Of a stretch of DNA of 50,270 nt, positions 17,220 through 27,406 are shown piece by piece. The notes under the pieces were generated by a model. It ran no database searches and was not told where the DNA came from. It saw nothing but the letters and a program-made list of their open reading frames with translations. Within the stretch, counting starts at the first letter, position 1. Every line of letters begins with the position of its first letter. The position numbers and the translations under genes were made by a program. The stretch comes from Tolypothrix sp. FACHB-123 (GTDB lineage: Bacteria; Cyanobacteriota; Cyanobacteriia; Cyanobacteriales; Nostocaceae), in the NCBI RefSeq assembly GCF_014697075.1, contig NZ_JACJRE010000054.1, positions 1 to 50,270 on the forward strand, written 5' to 3'.

Positions 17220-20200
17220 ATGACTAACTTGCTTCCTGGAACCGAAGTTCAAGCTCGTGGGTTGCGCTGGGAAGTCGTTACCTCAGACCGGTTGGGCGGA
17301 CAAACTCTCTACCGCCTGCGCTGCCTGGAAGGAGTTCTCCGGGGACAAGAATTGGATTTGCTTGCTCCTTTTGAAACCATCGAGCCAATTATTCACAGTT
17401 TGCAACCAGACCGCGCGGCACCCTTGCGTTCGTGGCTTGTATACCATCAAGCTTTTTTGTTAGAGCAAGCTTTGGGTCAGAATGCGTTACTAGCAGTGCA
17501 GCCAGGAAGGTTAAGGATAGAACCCTACCAGCTTATCCCAGTGCTGCGAGCTATTCGCATGAGTCGGGTGCGCTTGCTGTTAGCAGATGGGGTGGGATTG
17601 GGTAAGACAATTCAAGCGGGTTTAGTCTTGACGGAATTGATGGCGCGGCGAGTAGCGCATCGTATTTTAATAGTTTGTCCTTCTGGCCCGTTGCTGGAAC
17701 AGTGGAAATTGGAGATGGCAGAGCGGTTTGGCTTGCGGTTGGATGTGATTAACCGCGCTCGGCTAGAGGAAATCCGTCGCAGCACCGAATTGGGAGCAAA
17801 CCCCTTCGACCATATTCCTCTGGGTTTGGTTTCTATTGACTTTTTAAAACAGGAGCGTGTGCTGGAGCTACTAGAACGAGCCAGCTATGATGTAGTAGCT
17901 ATTGATGAAGCACACCATTGTATGGATTTGGGAGCAGCGCAAGAGCGAGAAGATTCTCAACGCCGTCGCTTGGCAGAAGTGCTGGCACAGCGATGCGATT
18001 CGCTGCTGTTGCTTACGGCTACGCCGCACGACGGCAATGAGCGCTCTTTTGCGTCACTATGCGAACTGCTAGATCCGTCGCTGGTTGACGGGCGAGGAGC
18101 TTTAAGGGGCGATCGCTACCGCTCCTATGTGGTACGCCGACTCAAACATCACATTATTGATCCAGTTACTAAAAAACAACGGTTTAAGGAACGTATTGTC
18201 AATCCTCGACCTGTAACGGCAACAGACGAGCGGCATCCGCAGTTTGTGGAGTTGCAACACGGTTTATTAGAATTAATTGCTGGCGAGTTGAAACGGGCAT
18301 TTCGTGCTAAACGCTATAGTGATGTTTTGTCGTTTATTACTTTATTAAAACGCAGTGTTTCTACAGTAGAAGCTTGCCGCTCTACTTTGACAGTGGTAGC
18401 AGAACGTCTCCAGCAAATTCTTACTCAACATTCGGAAAGTCAAGAAAGTCGTCGTCAGAGGTTGCGAACGTTGCGAGATTATTACCGCAAGCTGGAAAGG
18501 TTTGGTACGGTTAGCCTAGAGGAAGAACAAGAGCAGACCATACTAGAAGCGGAAGAATTGGCGCAACAGCTAGCTAGTTTGCAGCGAGAAGTGGAATCTA
18601 ATTCTCGCTCACTCAAGAAGGTTTCTAGTGTTGTCGATATTCTAGACGAGCTAGTAGGGCTGGCGGGAGCGGCGCAGGAGCAAGACCCGAAATTAGAACA
18701 ACTTGTAGCAGAAATTACTGATATCCGTGTTCAAGAACCGCAGACCAATATCTTGGTTTACACCGAGTACATAGATAGTCAACAAGCGGCTGTCAAGGCA
18801 CTGCAAGCAGCGGGAGTAGGGGAAGTGCTAGCAATGAGTGGTGAGGATAGCGATCGCGATCGCCGGGAGATTACCCACCGCTTCTGCACGCAAACAAAAT
18901 TGATTTTAGTCAGTACAGATACGGCTGCGGAAGGATTAAACTTACACCAACGCTGTCATCACTTAATTCATATAGAGTTACCGTTTAATCCCAACCGCCT
19001 GGAACAGCGCAACGGACGGATTGATCGCTTTGGTCAAGAATATCCTCCACAAGTTTGCTATTTGTACTTACGGGGGACGTTTGAGGAGCGGATTTTGCTG
19101 CGGTTGATTGCTAAGTACGAGCGACAGCGAGCGAGATTGACTTTTGTCCCCAATACTTTAGGGCTGACGGCAACAACGGATGCAGCTGCGGAGCGATTGC
19201 TCAAAGGGCTGATGGACGAAGACCAGAAGTTGTTCAACGATAGCACCCCTTTGTTTAATTTCTACACAGCCGACGAAAATGAGGGAACGGACACAGCAAC
19301 GCAGGAGTTGTTAGAAGAAATTGACCGCAGTCTTAAGGGGTTTGAGCAAGCTGCCCGCACTAATTCTTGGTTGGGAGAAGTGGGCATGAATGCCGAACAG
19401 CGACTGCTGGCGGAAGCGGCAGGGGCGAGAGAGCAAGGTACAAAAGTTGGGGCGGCAGATTTAGTTGGTTTTGTCTGCGATGCTGTCAATTTGGACGGCG
19501 GAGAAGTTTGCGAAACAGACAATCCAGAGATTTTTGAAGTAAAACTGCCTTCAGCTTGGAGCTATGGTTTGGACGATTTGCCAGGGTACGACAAAGATAA
19601 GCGTTTGTTAAGGCTGACAACTAATTTAGATATTACTGCTGATGCCCGCAAAAATTCCGTAGGTTTTTTGGGAAGGGCACACCCCTTGGTACGCAGGTCG
19701 CTAGACAGAGTGCGGAATTTGTCTTTTGGCGGGACGGTGCAGCAGGGACAAGACCCCCGTGCTAGTGCTGTGAAGGCGGATGTGCCTGTCCCGACATTGT
19801 TATTTACTTTTTTGGGACGAGTTAACAGCAGAGCAGGGCGAGAGTTAGAACGGGTGTTGGCGGTAAAAGTGGATGCAGAAGGAGTAACGGAGTTTTACCA
19901 AAGTGCCGAAGTCTGGCTCACACTGGCTGACCGTAAACGGGCAATCCGAACTACCGATGTTTGGCAAAATTACTTTGCTAGTTGGGGAGACATTGCCAGA
20001 CAGCAGGCACAACAACTTGCCCAAACAGGTTTTGATCCTTTGGCAGAAGCCTTTATTAAGGAGTGGCAACGGGAGTTACAAGCGGAGCAATTTCGGCAGG
20101 AAGAATGGTTAAAAACTAGGACGCAGGAAATCGCTCCCGCAGCAGATACTGGCCCACAGCAGTTGGAATTGTTTAGTTTGGCTGCGCCAGCGAATGAGCA

Positions 20201-20429
20201 GTCATTTACACCAACGACTTGGGCATCTTACACAGATCCAGTAGAGAAGCTGGCGGCATTTGCGACAGATAAAACTCAACCTGCGCGTTTACGTAGTGAG
20301 GCAGACGGGGTATTGCGGATATATCGCCAAAGATTAGGTCAGTTGCAGGCTCGGCTATTATTAGGAGACCCGGAAATTATTCCCATTGGCTTATTAATGC
20401 TACTGCCGGAGGTAGGACGTGGCGCTTGA
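17220..20429 (+). CDS. drmD-like: DrmD-like SNF2-family helicase, 1069 aa
   Basis: This superfamily 2 helicase has Walker A DGVGLGKTIQAG (123-134), DEAH in AIDEAHHCMD near 228, LLLTATPHDGN (motif III) and motif VI EQRNGRIDRFGQ near 595. It is followed by a long C-terminal region of about 450 residues without a recognised motif. Length and order (helicase, then an adenine methylase overlapping by 11 bases) match DrmD of class 1 DISARM; annotation by homology is from memory. SNF2-type restriction helicases translocate on DNA and remodel protein-DNA complexes. No clear ribosome site precedes the ATG. The 232-bp gap upstream is AT-rich and could hold the operon promoter. GC content and codon use differ sharply from the kinase/regulator genes just upstream. 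Confidence 0.8.
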   Translation: MTNLLPGTEVQARGLRWEVVTSDRLGGQTLYRLRCLEGVLRGQELDLLAPFETIEPIIHSLQPDRAAPLRSWLVYHQAFLLEQALGQNALLAVQPGRLRIEPYQLIPVLRAIRMSRVRLLLADGVGLGKTIQAGLVLTELMARRVAHRILIVCPSGPLLEQWKLEMAERFGLRLDVINRARLEEIRRSTELGANPFDHIPLGLVSIDFLKQERVLELLERASYDVVAIDEAHHCMDLGAAQEREDSQRRRLAEVLAQRCDSLLLLTATPHDGNERSFASLCELLDPSLVDGRGALRGDRYRSYVVRRLKHHIIDPVTKKQRFKERIVNPRPVTATDERHPQFVELQHGLLELIAGELKRAFRAKRYSDVLSFITLLKRSVSTVEACRSTLTVVAERLQQILTQHSESQESRRQRLRTLRDYYRKLERFGTVSLEEEQEQTILEAEELAQQLASLQREVESNSRSLKKVSSVVDILDELVGLAGAAQEQDPKLEQLVAEITDIRVQEPQTNILVYTEYIDSQQAAVKALQAAGVGEVLAMSGEDSDRDRREITHRFCTQTKLILVSTDTAAEGLNLHQRCHHLIHIELPFNPNRLEQRNGRIDRFGQEYPPQVCYLYLRGTFEERILLRLIAKYERQRARLTFVPNTLGLTATTDAAAERLLKGLMDEDQKLFNDSTPLFNFYTADENEGTDTATQELLEEIDRSLKGFEQAARTNSWLGEVGMNAEQRLLAEAAGAREQGTKVGAADLVGFVCDAVNLDGGEVCETDNPEIFEVKLPSAWSYGLDDLPGYDKDKRLLRLTTNLDITADARKNSVGFLGRAHPLVRRSLDRVRNLSFGGTVQQGQDPRASAVKADVPVPTLLFTFLGRVNSRAGRELERVLAVKVDAEGVTEFYQSAEVWLTLADRKRAIRTTDVWQNYFASWGDIARQQAQQLAQTGFDPLAEAFIKEWQRELQAEQFRQEEWLKTRTQEIAPAADTGPQQLELFSLAAPANEQSFTPTTWASYTDPVEKLAAFATDKTQPARLRSEADGVLRIYRQRLGQLQARLLLGDPEIIPIGLLMLLPEVGRGA

Positions 20430-23400
20430 TTTGTTATCACACTGCACATTGGCTGGCCCTGCTTTGACAGAGCCGTTTGTTCGCTTTGAGTTGGAAAGGG
20501 AACTGAATAACGCCAAGCTACTCCCTAAAACGACAGGCAAGGAAGGGCAAGAACTGCAAGAGTCATGGGATGTTTATCGACGCAAGTTGCGGGAATTGGC
20601 AATGATGGGCGGTGCGTTGCGGGTGAAAAACCATGTTATCGAGCCATTAGCAGAATGCCTGGGTTACGAGCAAGTAGAAGCTGCAACTGAAGTGGAGACA
20701 CGAGAAGGTAAGGAGCCAGGCGGTTATCTATTGCAGGCATCTGACGGGGCGCAGTTGCGGGTGTGGTGTACGAGTTTGGATGAAGATTTGGAAGCTCCGT
20801 CCAAGCGCGGGGCAGCTTATCGCTATTCCTACTTAAAGATTGCCCAACGGGTACTGCTGGCGAGTGGGGAACGGCTAGGATTACTGACGAACGGGATGGA
20901 GTTGCGGCTATTGATTTCCGATCCTGCACGCCCAGATTCACAAATTATCATTCCCATCGACCCCCATTGGAAGCGAGCACGGACAGTACCGGATTCATAC
21001 CGCTTGGTTTTGGCTTTGGCATCTCCGGCAGGAATAAAGGCAATTCCCAAATTGGTGGATAAAGCCAGATTGCAGCAGGCGCGGGTCACAAAGGAATTAC
21101 GGGTACAGGCGCGGTTGGCGGTTGAACGGTTTGTGCAGGAAGTCTTGGAACGACCGGAGAACCGCAACAAGTTAGCTCAGATGGGCGACCTCTCCCAGTT
21201 GGCGAAGCAGTTGTGGCGAGAAGGCTTAATTACCGTTTATCGGCTGCTATTTATATTAAAACTGGAGACGAGCGACAATTTAGCCCAGAGTTTTAGCTTT
21301 GCTTCTACTAGCTTGTGGCGGAATACGTTTTCGCCAACGGTAGCTTTAGCACGGTATGCACCGGAAGTGTTGTACAAGGGCTGGGAAACGGGCAGTCTTT
21401 TAGAAAACGGCTTACGTACTTTGTTTAAAATGTTTGCCGAAGGCTTGGAGTGTACGGAGTTAAATGTTAAGCCTCTAGGTGGAACGCTGTTTGGGGCAGA
21501 TGCTACACCCGTACTTTCACAGTTGCGTTGGGGTGAATGGGCAGTTGCACACTTATTGGATCAACTGCTGTGGACAGCGAAGAAGCGTGGTTCTGATACC
21601 CGCGAACGAGTGCATTATGGTCCTTTAGACGTGGAAGATTTGGGGCGAGTTTACGAAGCACTGCTGGAACTGGAACCAGGAATTACCAGCGAACCAATGT
21701 GTCGCTTACGACGGCAGAAATTAGAGGTGGTGGTGCCTGTTGCTCAAGGGGAAAAATACCGTCCGGTAACTCCGGTAACGATTGAGTCAGATATTGAGGT
21801 AGAGGAAGAAGAGGAAACAGCAGAAGAGGAAGAGGAAGAAGCACCGAAACGGGGTAAGAAAACCAAAGTTGAGTGGATTGAGGAAATTCCGCCAGGTCGC
21901 TTTTATCTGCGGGTAGGTTTGGGACGAAAGGCAACAGGTTCCTATTACACACCACATTCCTTTGTCCGCTTTTTAGTACAGGAAACACTGGGAACACAGG
22001 TGGAAGAATGCAGTCCCAAGGAAAACCCCAATCCACAAGCAATTTTAAAACTAAAAGTTCTTGACCCAGCAATGGGTAGCGGACACTTTTTGGTACAAGC
22101 TTGTCGGTTTTTGGGAGAAAAGTTGTATGAGGCTTGTCGTTTATGCGACGAACGAGCAACAGCAGCCCAAAAGCGAGGAGAAACTGCCAAGACTGAGGCA
22201 GCAAGGGAAGCTGCTCTAAAGGAGGCGCTGGAGTTCCGGCAGCGGGTTGTTGACTTGCCCGACCCTGATGATAAGTTAGTGAAATATCTACCTTCAAGTG
22301 CGCCGGAAGGACAAGAATCGGGCTTGTCTCAAAAGGAAGCTGAGGCGCTGTGCCGCAGATTGGTGGCAGTGCATTGTCTGTATGGAGTGGATAAGAACCC
22401 CTTAGCAGTAGAATTAGCAAAACTGTCTTTATGGATTGAGTCCCATGCAGAGGGGTTGCCGTTAACGTTTTTGGATCACCGTTTTGTGGTGGGAGATTCG
22501 CTTACAGGCCCGTTTTTCGAGCATTTACTCAAGTATCCAGGTTCACAAGAACCGATAGACGGGTTATTTGTGCAGGGAATTCGCCAGCAGTTTACCCAAC
22601 AAATGGCAGAGGCGCTAAAGCACATCCGCGATTTGGAAGCAACTGTTGGGGCAGATATCTCTGAAATTGAGGCAAAGCAGGCAGCGAAACAAAGATTAGA
22701 CATAGCTTTAGCTCCTTTCAAGATTGCCGCAGCAGCTTGGACTGGTGGCGTGATGTTGGGCGGCGAAGATTGCGATGATGTAGCTTATTCCTGGTTGCTT
22801 GATGTAATCGGTAAAACAGGAAATTTACCAGATGATTTATCGGAACAGCAGCAGTTGTTGCCAATGATTGCACGGGGATTGGCTGTGGAGGAAGTGCCAT
22901 CCATGCAGAATGAATTATTGGCGTTGTTGGTATCGGGCAAGTGTATTCCAGCAGTACCTTATGATTTAACTTTTGCAGAGGTGTTTTATTCAAATGGAAC
23001 TTTAGATAATCGTCAAGGGTTTGATGCAGTTTTAGGAAACCCACCTTGGGATAGGATGCTACCAGCTGACAAAGAATTTTTTGCTGCCTATGATTTTAAT
23101 ATTTTGGAAGCACCAACAAAGCGAGAACGTATAGCTATTGAAAAACGGCTAAAAAATGAACCGAAAATTGCGGCTGAACACACTGCTTATCTTGAGGAAT
23201 TCAGGCAAACGGAACGGGTGATTAAATGCCTCTACAAATATCAAATTGCTATTATCAAAGGTGAGAAAACAATTGGTAAACAAGACGCATTTCGAGCTTT
23301 TATGGAACGAAATGCTTTACTTCTGAAACCTTTTGGGTGGACTGGAGTAGTAGTTCCAGCTGCGTTTCATGTTGCTGAAGGAGCAACTGGAATTCGTCGT

Positions 23401-24741
23401 CTCTATTTAGAAAAAATGGAGCTTCGTTACTGTTTTTCATTTCAAAATAAACGAAAAATCTTTGACATAGTTTCAAATGTTAAGTTTGCGGTAGTTGCAG
23501 CCAGAATGAGTTCAGAAGGAACACAATCTTTTTCCTGCGCTTTTTACCTCCATAATGACGAATGGTTATTTGATAATCTCAGTGAGCGCAAGCCGCTTGT
23601 TTACACACTTGATTTTGTTCATCGCACTGGAGGCGAATATCTAAGCTTGATAGAATTACAATCCGAGGAAGCGCTTGAAATTGCAAAAGTTTGCTTTGCT
23701 AATGGTATTCCTTTTGGCAAAGTCTGCGAAAGTTTAAACATACGAATTGGTCGAGAAATGAATATGACAGACGACTCATGGCGTTTTACACCTACGTCAG
23801 AAGTTGTTGGTCAATCTGACCCGCGAGATTATGATTATCTTAATAAAGCTATCAAAGAAGGATATTTAATTGTCAGTGAGGATGACAGCATTCACTTGTA
23901 TACAGATCACTGGACTGAGAGACCTCGCTACTTGACCCATGTTACCAGCCTTATAGGAAAAGAAAAATGGGTAAAAGCATCGAAGTTCTTTCGCCTCTTT
24001 TTCCGGCGGATTGCAACTGTTGTAGACGCGCGTTCATTTATGGTCGCTGTCGTCCCGCCAGGATGGTTAAGTGCTTCTCCACAAGCTCACAGGTGTACAG
24101 GAGAGACACCTACCTACATAGATTTAGTTTTGTTGTCTATTTTGAACTCCTATGTAACCGATTGGAATTTACGGCTAAAGATTACCTCTACTGTAAATTT
24201 GTTCATTGCTGAAGGAGTACCAATACCTGCTAGCTATTGTAATTTGCGTGCTTTTCTCGCACACTCTGCTCTCCGCCTCACCTGCAACCATTCTGGCTAT
24301 GAACCTCTCTGGCGCGAACAATTTGGTGCAACTTGGCGAGAACCACACGAAGAACCGTTCACCTTCCCAGTTTTAGCCACTGATGATGAACGCTGGCAAG
24401 TCCGTGCTGCCATTGATGCTGTTGTAGCCAACGCTTACGGACTCAACCGTAATCAATACGCCCACATCTTATCAACATTCAGCCACAAAAGTTACCCACA
24501 AGCCCCCCCACGCTGCCTTGCCTACTTTGATGAATTGCAAGCTATAGGTTTAGAAGCCTTTACTAAAAAATACGATCCTTATTGGGATATCCCCCTCAAC
24601 GAGAACCTCCCCCAACCTGTTATTGACTTACCGATACCAGACGCAGTAACCGAAGAACAACAGCTTGAAATATCTGGTTTAAGTGTGGCTTCAGAAGCTA
24701 AAACTAAAAAGCGCACTACCAAAACTCGCAAGGGGAAGTAA
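20419..24741 (+). CDS. drmMI-like: DrmMI-like N6-adenine DNA methyltransferase, 1440 aa
   Basis: The GTG start at 20419 overlaps the helicase stop and has GGAGG about seven bases upstream. Motifs of an Eco57I/PglX-type enzyme are visible: GSYYTPHSFVRFLV near 508, SAM-binding DPAMGSGHFLV near 548, YGVDKNPLAVELAKLSLW near 655 and catalytic NPPW in FDAVLGNPPW near 873. An acidic stretch (EVEEEEETAEEEEEEAP) lies near residue 455. The C-terminal third should be the target-recognition region. It is presumed to mark host DNA so that the partner helicases and nucleases attack only unmodified DNA. Size and order fit class 1 DISARM; a BREX PglX-like enzyme is the main alternative. Confidence 0.82.
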   Translation: MALDLLSHCTLAGPALTEPFVRFELERELNNAKLLPKTTGKEGQELQESWDVYRRKLRELAMMGGALRVKNHVIEPLAECLGYEQVEAATEVETREGKEPGGYLLQASDGAQLRVWCTSLDEDLEAPSKRGAAYRYSYLKIAQRVLLASGERLGLLTNGMELRLLISDPARPDSQIIIPIDPHWKRARTVPDSYRLVLALASPAGIKAIPKLVDKARLQQARVTKELRVQARLAVERFVQEVLERPENRNKLAQMGDLSQLAKQLWREGLITVYRLLFILKLETSDNLAQSFSFASTSLWRNTFSPTVALARYAPEVLYKGWETGSLLENGLRTLFKMFAEGLECTELNVKPLGGTLFGADATPVLSQLRWGEWAVAHLLDQLLWTAKKRGSDTRERVHYGPLDVEDLGRVYEALLELEPGITSEPMCRLRRQKLEVVVPVAQGEKYRPVTPVTIESDIEVEEEEETAEEEEEEAPKRGKKTKVEWIEEIPPGRFYLRVGLGRKATGSYYTPHSFVRFLVQETLGTQVEECSPKENPNPQAILKLKVLDPAMGSGHFLVQACRFLGEKLYEACRLCDERATAAQKRGETAKTEAAREAALKEALEFRQRVVDLPDPDDKLVKYLPSSAPEGQESGLSQKEAEALCRRLVAVHCLYGVDKNPLAVELAKLSLWIESHAEGLPLTFLDHRFVVGDSLTGPFFEHLLKYPGSQEPIDGLFVQGIRQQFTQQMAEALKHIRDLEATVGADISEIEAKQAAKQRLDIALAPFKIAAAAWTGGVMLGGEDCDDVAYSWLLDVIGKTGNLPDDLSEQQQLLPMIARGLAVEEVPSMQNELLALLVSGKCIPAVPYDLTFAEVFYSNGTLDNRQGFDAVLGNPPWDRMLPADKEFFAAYDFNILEAPTKRERIAIEKRLKNEPKIAAEHTAYLEEFRQTERVIKCLYKYQIAIIKGEKTIGKQDAFRAFMERNALLLKPFGWTGVVVPAAFHVAEGATGIRRLYLEKMELRYCFSFQNKRKIFDIVSNVKFAVVAARMSSEGTQSFSCAFYLHNDEWLFDNLSERKPLVYTLDFVHRTGGEYLSLIELQSEEALEIAKVCFANGIPFGKVCESLNIRIGREMNMTDDSWRFTPTSEVVGQSDPRDYDYLNKAIKEGYLIVSEDDSIHLYTDHWTERPRYLTHVTSLIGKEKWVKASKFFRLFFRRIATVVDARSFMVAVVPPGWLSASPQAHRCTGETPTYIDLVLLSILNSYVTDWNLRLKITSTVNLFIAEGVPIPASYCNLRAFLAHSALRLTCNHSGYEPLWREQFGATWREPHEEPFTFPVLATDDERWQVRAAIDAVVANAYGLNRNQYAHILSTFSHKSYPQAPPRCLAYFDELQAIGLEAFTKKYDPYWDIPLNENLPQPVIDLPIPDAVTEEQQLEISGLSVASEAKTKKRTTKTRKGK

Positions 24742-24746
24742 TTTTT

Positions 24747-26420
24747 ATGCCCAAAATCTTTTATCCCAGTTCTGAAAAACTGAAATACCTGCTAGAAAGT
24801 ATTCATCAGCGCGAAGTTGCCCTACCCGACTTCCAGCGAGACTTTGTTTGGGAACCCCGTTCTACAGAAGAATTAATTGAAAGTATCTGCCAAAACTACC
24901 CAGCAGGAAGTTTGCTGCGGATTAGAAATTCTAAAGGTTTTTACTTCGTTCCCCGCGAGTTTGCAGGCGCACCAGAACTAAAACATCATGCCCCTTCTTA
25001 TTTAATTCTCGACGGTCAGCAGCGACTCACTTCTCTTTATCACGCATTTTATGGTACAGGCAACCATTGCTACTTTATCAATCTGCAAAAACTAATTGAT
25101 GATCAAGATTTAGAAGATTGCATCTTTTACCTCAACAACAAAGAAGCAGACAAAAAATTTGGGTCTTTACAACAACAAGCCAACGCCTTAGTCTTTCCTT
25201 TAAAAACTTTATTTGGTGTCAAAAATGGTTTTGAAAAATGGCTAGATGAGATTATTGACTTGCGCCCGGAAACTGGTGGGGATAGAGTAACCCTGAAGGC
25301 GAAACTGCGAGAAGTTAAGGAAAGCTGGTTAGAACCAGCAGAAGAGTACGAGTTCCCTGTAGTCACCCTCGATGATAATACCTCTGCGGCTGCCGTCTGT
25401 ACCATATTTGAAACCCTCAACCGCACAGGCGTTAAACTGTCAGTCTTCGACCTCTTAGCCGCCCGTTTTTGGACAGCAGACGTGCGTCTCCGTGACTTAT
25501 GGGATATAGCTAAAACCAACTACCCAATTATTGTTGACTTTGAAATAGATCCATACTATATCCTGCAAGCAATCACTATCTATACCGCCAGCACCGCCCC
25601 TTCCTGCAAGCGCAACGATGTGCTGAAAATGAATGTTGACCAAATCAAAATCGGCTGGAACCCAATTGTCAAAGCCCTAGCCGAAATTTTACAAATGCTG
25701 CGCGACGACTGCGGAGTGATTTTACCTCAATGGCTACCTTACTACACAATTTTGATTCCTGCCGCTGCAACACTTGCGGCTGTGAGTAGCGTCACAGGGC
25801 CGAGTGTTGGTGCAATCCGCAACAAACTCAAACGCTGGTTTTGGTGTTCCGTATTTGGACAGACTTACGAAAACTCTCCTAATTCTCAATCGGTAAAAGA
25901 CTACAGCGAACTCAAGCAGTGGATTGCAGGAGGAGCAGAACCGCAAACTGTGTCAAATTTCTCCTTTGATATCAACCTACTAAGACAGACAACTCCCCGT
26001 CAACGAGCAGTCTATCGAGGTGTCATTGCTTTGATTTTGCGTCACGGTGCCCAAGACTTCCATAAAGGTGGCAGAATTACCGCCAGTATGATGCTCGACA
26101 AGAAAATCGACGACCACCACATCTTCCCACAAGCATTTTTAAAAGATAAGTTTCCTAGTGTTAGCTCAACTCTGCGGGACTGCGTTTTAAACCGTACCTT
26201 GATTGACAAAGACACCAATATTCGCATTAGCAAACGCGCCCCTTCCAATTATCTCCAAGAAATCGAGCAAACTATAGGTACAGCCGAACTACAAACCATC
26301 CTGAGATCTCACATGCTACCGGATACGCCCACATCGGCTTTATGCCAAGATAAGTTTGAAGACTTCCTCAATGAACGACAGCAACTCATTGCTGCCGAAC
26401 TGGAAACCGTAACCCAGTAA
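24747..26420 (+). CDS. GmrSD-like DUF262/DUF1524 nuclease, 557 aa
   Basis: The gene starts five bases after the methylase stop. The N-terminal DUF262 domain has ALPDFQRDFVWEP, EELIESICQNYPAGS and the diagnostic LDGQQRLTSLYHAFYG (88-103). FETLNRTGVKLSVFDLLAARFW follows near 225. The C-terminal DUF1524 part has DDHHIFPQAFLKDKF near 455 and VLNRTLIDKDTN, the His-x-x-Pro signature of its HNH-type nuclease. In type IV GmrSD enzymes the DUF262 half hydrolyses nucleotide and the DUF1524 half cuts modified DNA. Within a modification-dependent locus it may add attack on phage DNA carrying base modifications. It is not a standard core gene of DISARM or Druantia. Confidence 0.85.
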   Translation: MPKIFYPSSEKLKYLLESIHQREVALPDFQRDFVWEPRSTEELIESICQNYPAGSLLRIRNSKGFYFVPREFAGAPELKHHAPSYLILDGQQRLTSLYHAFYGTGNHCYFINLQKLIDDQDLEDCIFYLNNKEADKKFGSLQQQANALVFPLKTLFGVKNGFEKWLDEIIDLRPETGGDRVTLKAKLREVKESWLEPAEEYEFPVVTLDDNTSAAAVCTIFETLNRTGVKLSVFDLLAARFWTADVRLRDLWDIAKTNYPIIVDFEIDPYYILQAITIYTASTAPSCKRNDVLKMNVDQIKIGWNPIVKALAEILQMLRDDCGVILPQWLPYYTILIPAAATLAAVSSVTGPSVGAIRNKLKRWFWCSVFGQTYENSPNSQSVKDYSELKQWIAGGAEPQTVSNFSFDINLLRQTTPRQRAVYRGVIALILRHGAQDFHKGGRITASMMLDKKIDDHHIFPQAFLKDKFPSVSSTLRDCVLNRTLIDKDTNIRISKRAPSNYLQEIEQTIGTAELQTILRSHMLPDTPTSALCQDKFEDFLNERQQLIAAELETVTQ

Positions 26421-26435
26421 GGAGCATGACAAAAA

Positions 26436-26477
26436 ATGGATACTATTGGCGAAAATAATTGTGCCAACAATATCCAT
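26436..26477. repeat. Hairpin of a repeated motif ending the upstream operon: ATGGATACTATTGGC and inverted copy
   Basis: ATGGATACTATTGGC at 26436-26450 pairs with GCCAACAATATCCAT at 26463-26477, matching at 13 of 15 positions around a 12-base loop. It begins 16 bases after the DUF262 stop. The same motif recurs at 27955-27969 and inverted at 28077-28088, so the RHH/HNH segment is bracketed by related copies. It could be a small mobile-element end or an RNA hairpin ending transcription. Confidence 0.6.
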
Positions 26478-26523
26478 AATATTGGTTCACTTTTAAATGA
26501 AACCTAAATATAATTAAGAATTA

Positions 26524-26868
26524 CTACTTTTGCTTGACAAGAAGACAGTTCATGCACACTGGATTATTTTGTCCTGCTCTACCTTTATATAAACCCCGTG
26601 GTTTATTTTCTTCCCAGGAAATAATATCCCAGGTTCCTAAAGTTGGATGGCTTAAACTCTTATAAGTACTTGGCTCAACCCTACTACCGTTAACTCTCCA
26701 ACCGTTGATTTCTCCAAACCATATTTCTGCATAAGCATCACACTGTTGATTAGGCTGGGAAAATACTAGTAGAAAATCACATTTTATAGTATTAGATAAG
26801 CCTTCTGAAGTAGTAACTTTAATATCTATATCTTGATAATCCACGCCAGGTAATAGATTTTGTAGCAT
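26524..26868 (-). CDS. Hypothetical protein, 114 aa
   Basis: The frame runs opposite to its neighbours. It has a plausible globular composition with a CMNCLLVKQ carboxyl end and an aromatic-rich middle (AYAEIWFGEINGWRV). The ribosome site is weak. I do not recognise the family. It sits inside the segment bracketed by the ATGGATACT-TTGGC repeats, which suggests that it arrived with the RHH/HNH pair. Confidence 0.5.
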   Translation of the reverse strand: MLQNLLPGVDYQDIDIKVTTSEGLSNTIKCDFLLVFSQPNQQCDAYAEIWFGEINGWRVNGSRVEPSTYKSLSHPTLGTWDIISWEENKPRGLYKGRAGQNNPVCMNCLLVKQK

Positions 26869-27007
26869 TGTTAGTTTAGTTTTATTAACAATATAAAATT
26901 AGATTAGCTTGCTCAAATTTTAGTTAATAGACGGTTTTCCCTACTCTTTTAAGGAGGATTACCTCAAATCTAAAAATACAAATACAAACCTAAATGTGAA
27001 CCAATAT

Positions 27008-27406
27008 ATGACTACTGAAATTACCCTCAACCTGCCTGACGAAGTGTATCGCCGTGCTGAACACTTAGCCCAAATGGTCAACCGCAATGTAGCTGAGGTA
27101 CTAACCGAGGCGATCGCCCTCTCCTTGTCTCCTGTTAGCCCTCAATCCTCTAACAGTGCTTTAATTCCATCCGTTACTTCTCTCTCTGATAATGAAGTCT
27201 TGGCATTGAGCGAATTGCAAATGCCAACAGATCAAGACCACCAGTTGAGTGAACTGCTTGATCGTCAGCAAGCCGGAACGCTAAGTGATGCAGAGCGTCC
27301 TTACTTGACGGCATTGATGCAAGTTTACCAGGAAAAACTGCTACTCAAAGCTCAAGCCCTGCGGGAAGCAGTACAGCGCGGTTTGCGGGCATCCCTTGAA
27401 TCATGA
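27008..27406 (+). CDS. Ribbon-helix-helix-type protein preceding an HNH gene, 132 aa
   Basis: The start ATG at 27008 gives MTTEITLNLPDEVYRRAEHLAQMVNRNVAEVLTEAI, a CopG/Arc-like strand-helix-helix. A GTG four codons upstream is possible, and the AGGAGG at 26952 is too far to decide. The remaining helical portion is rich in Gln and Leu. The stop overlaps the HNH start by four bases. Pairs of this kind look like a regulator or antitoxin with a nuclease; I infer a linked function but not which. Confidence 0.75.
   Translation: MTTEITLNLPDEVYRRAEHLAQMVNRNVAEVLTEAIALSLSPVSPQSSNSALIPSVTSLSDNEVLALSELQMPTDQDHQLSELLDRQQAGTLSDAERPYLTALMQVYQEKLLLKAQALREAVQRGLRASLES

Noticed and set aside
21683-22420. 245-codon minus-strand frame
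   Set aside because: Shadow of the methylase gene, spanning its SAM-binding motif; the proline/leucine-rich translation is typical of an antisense frame.
17220-24741. BREX assignment from the PglX-like methylase
   Set aside because: No PglZ phosphatase, BrxC/PglY ATPase, BrxA, BrxB or Lon-type gene is present; helicase-methylase order fits DISARM better.
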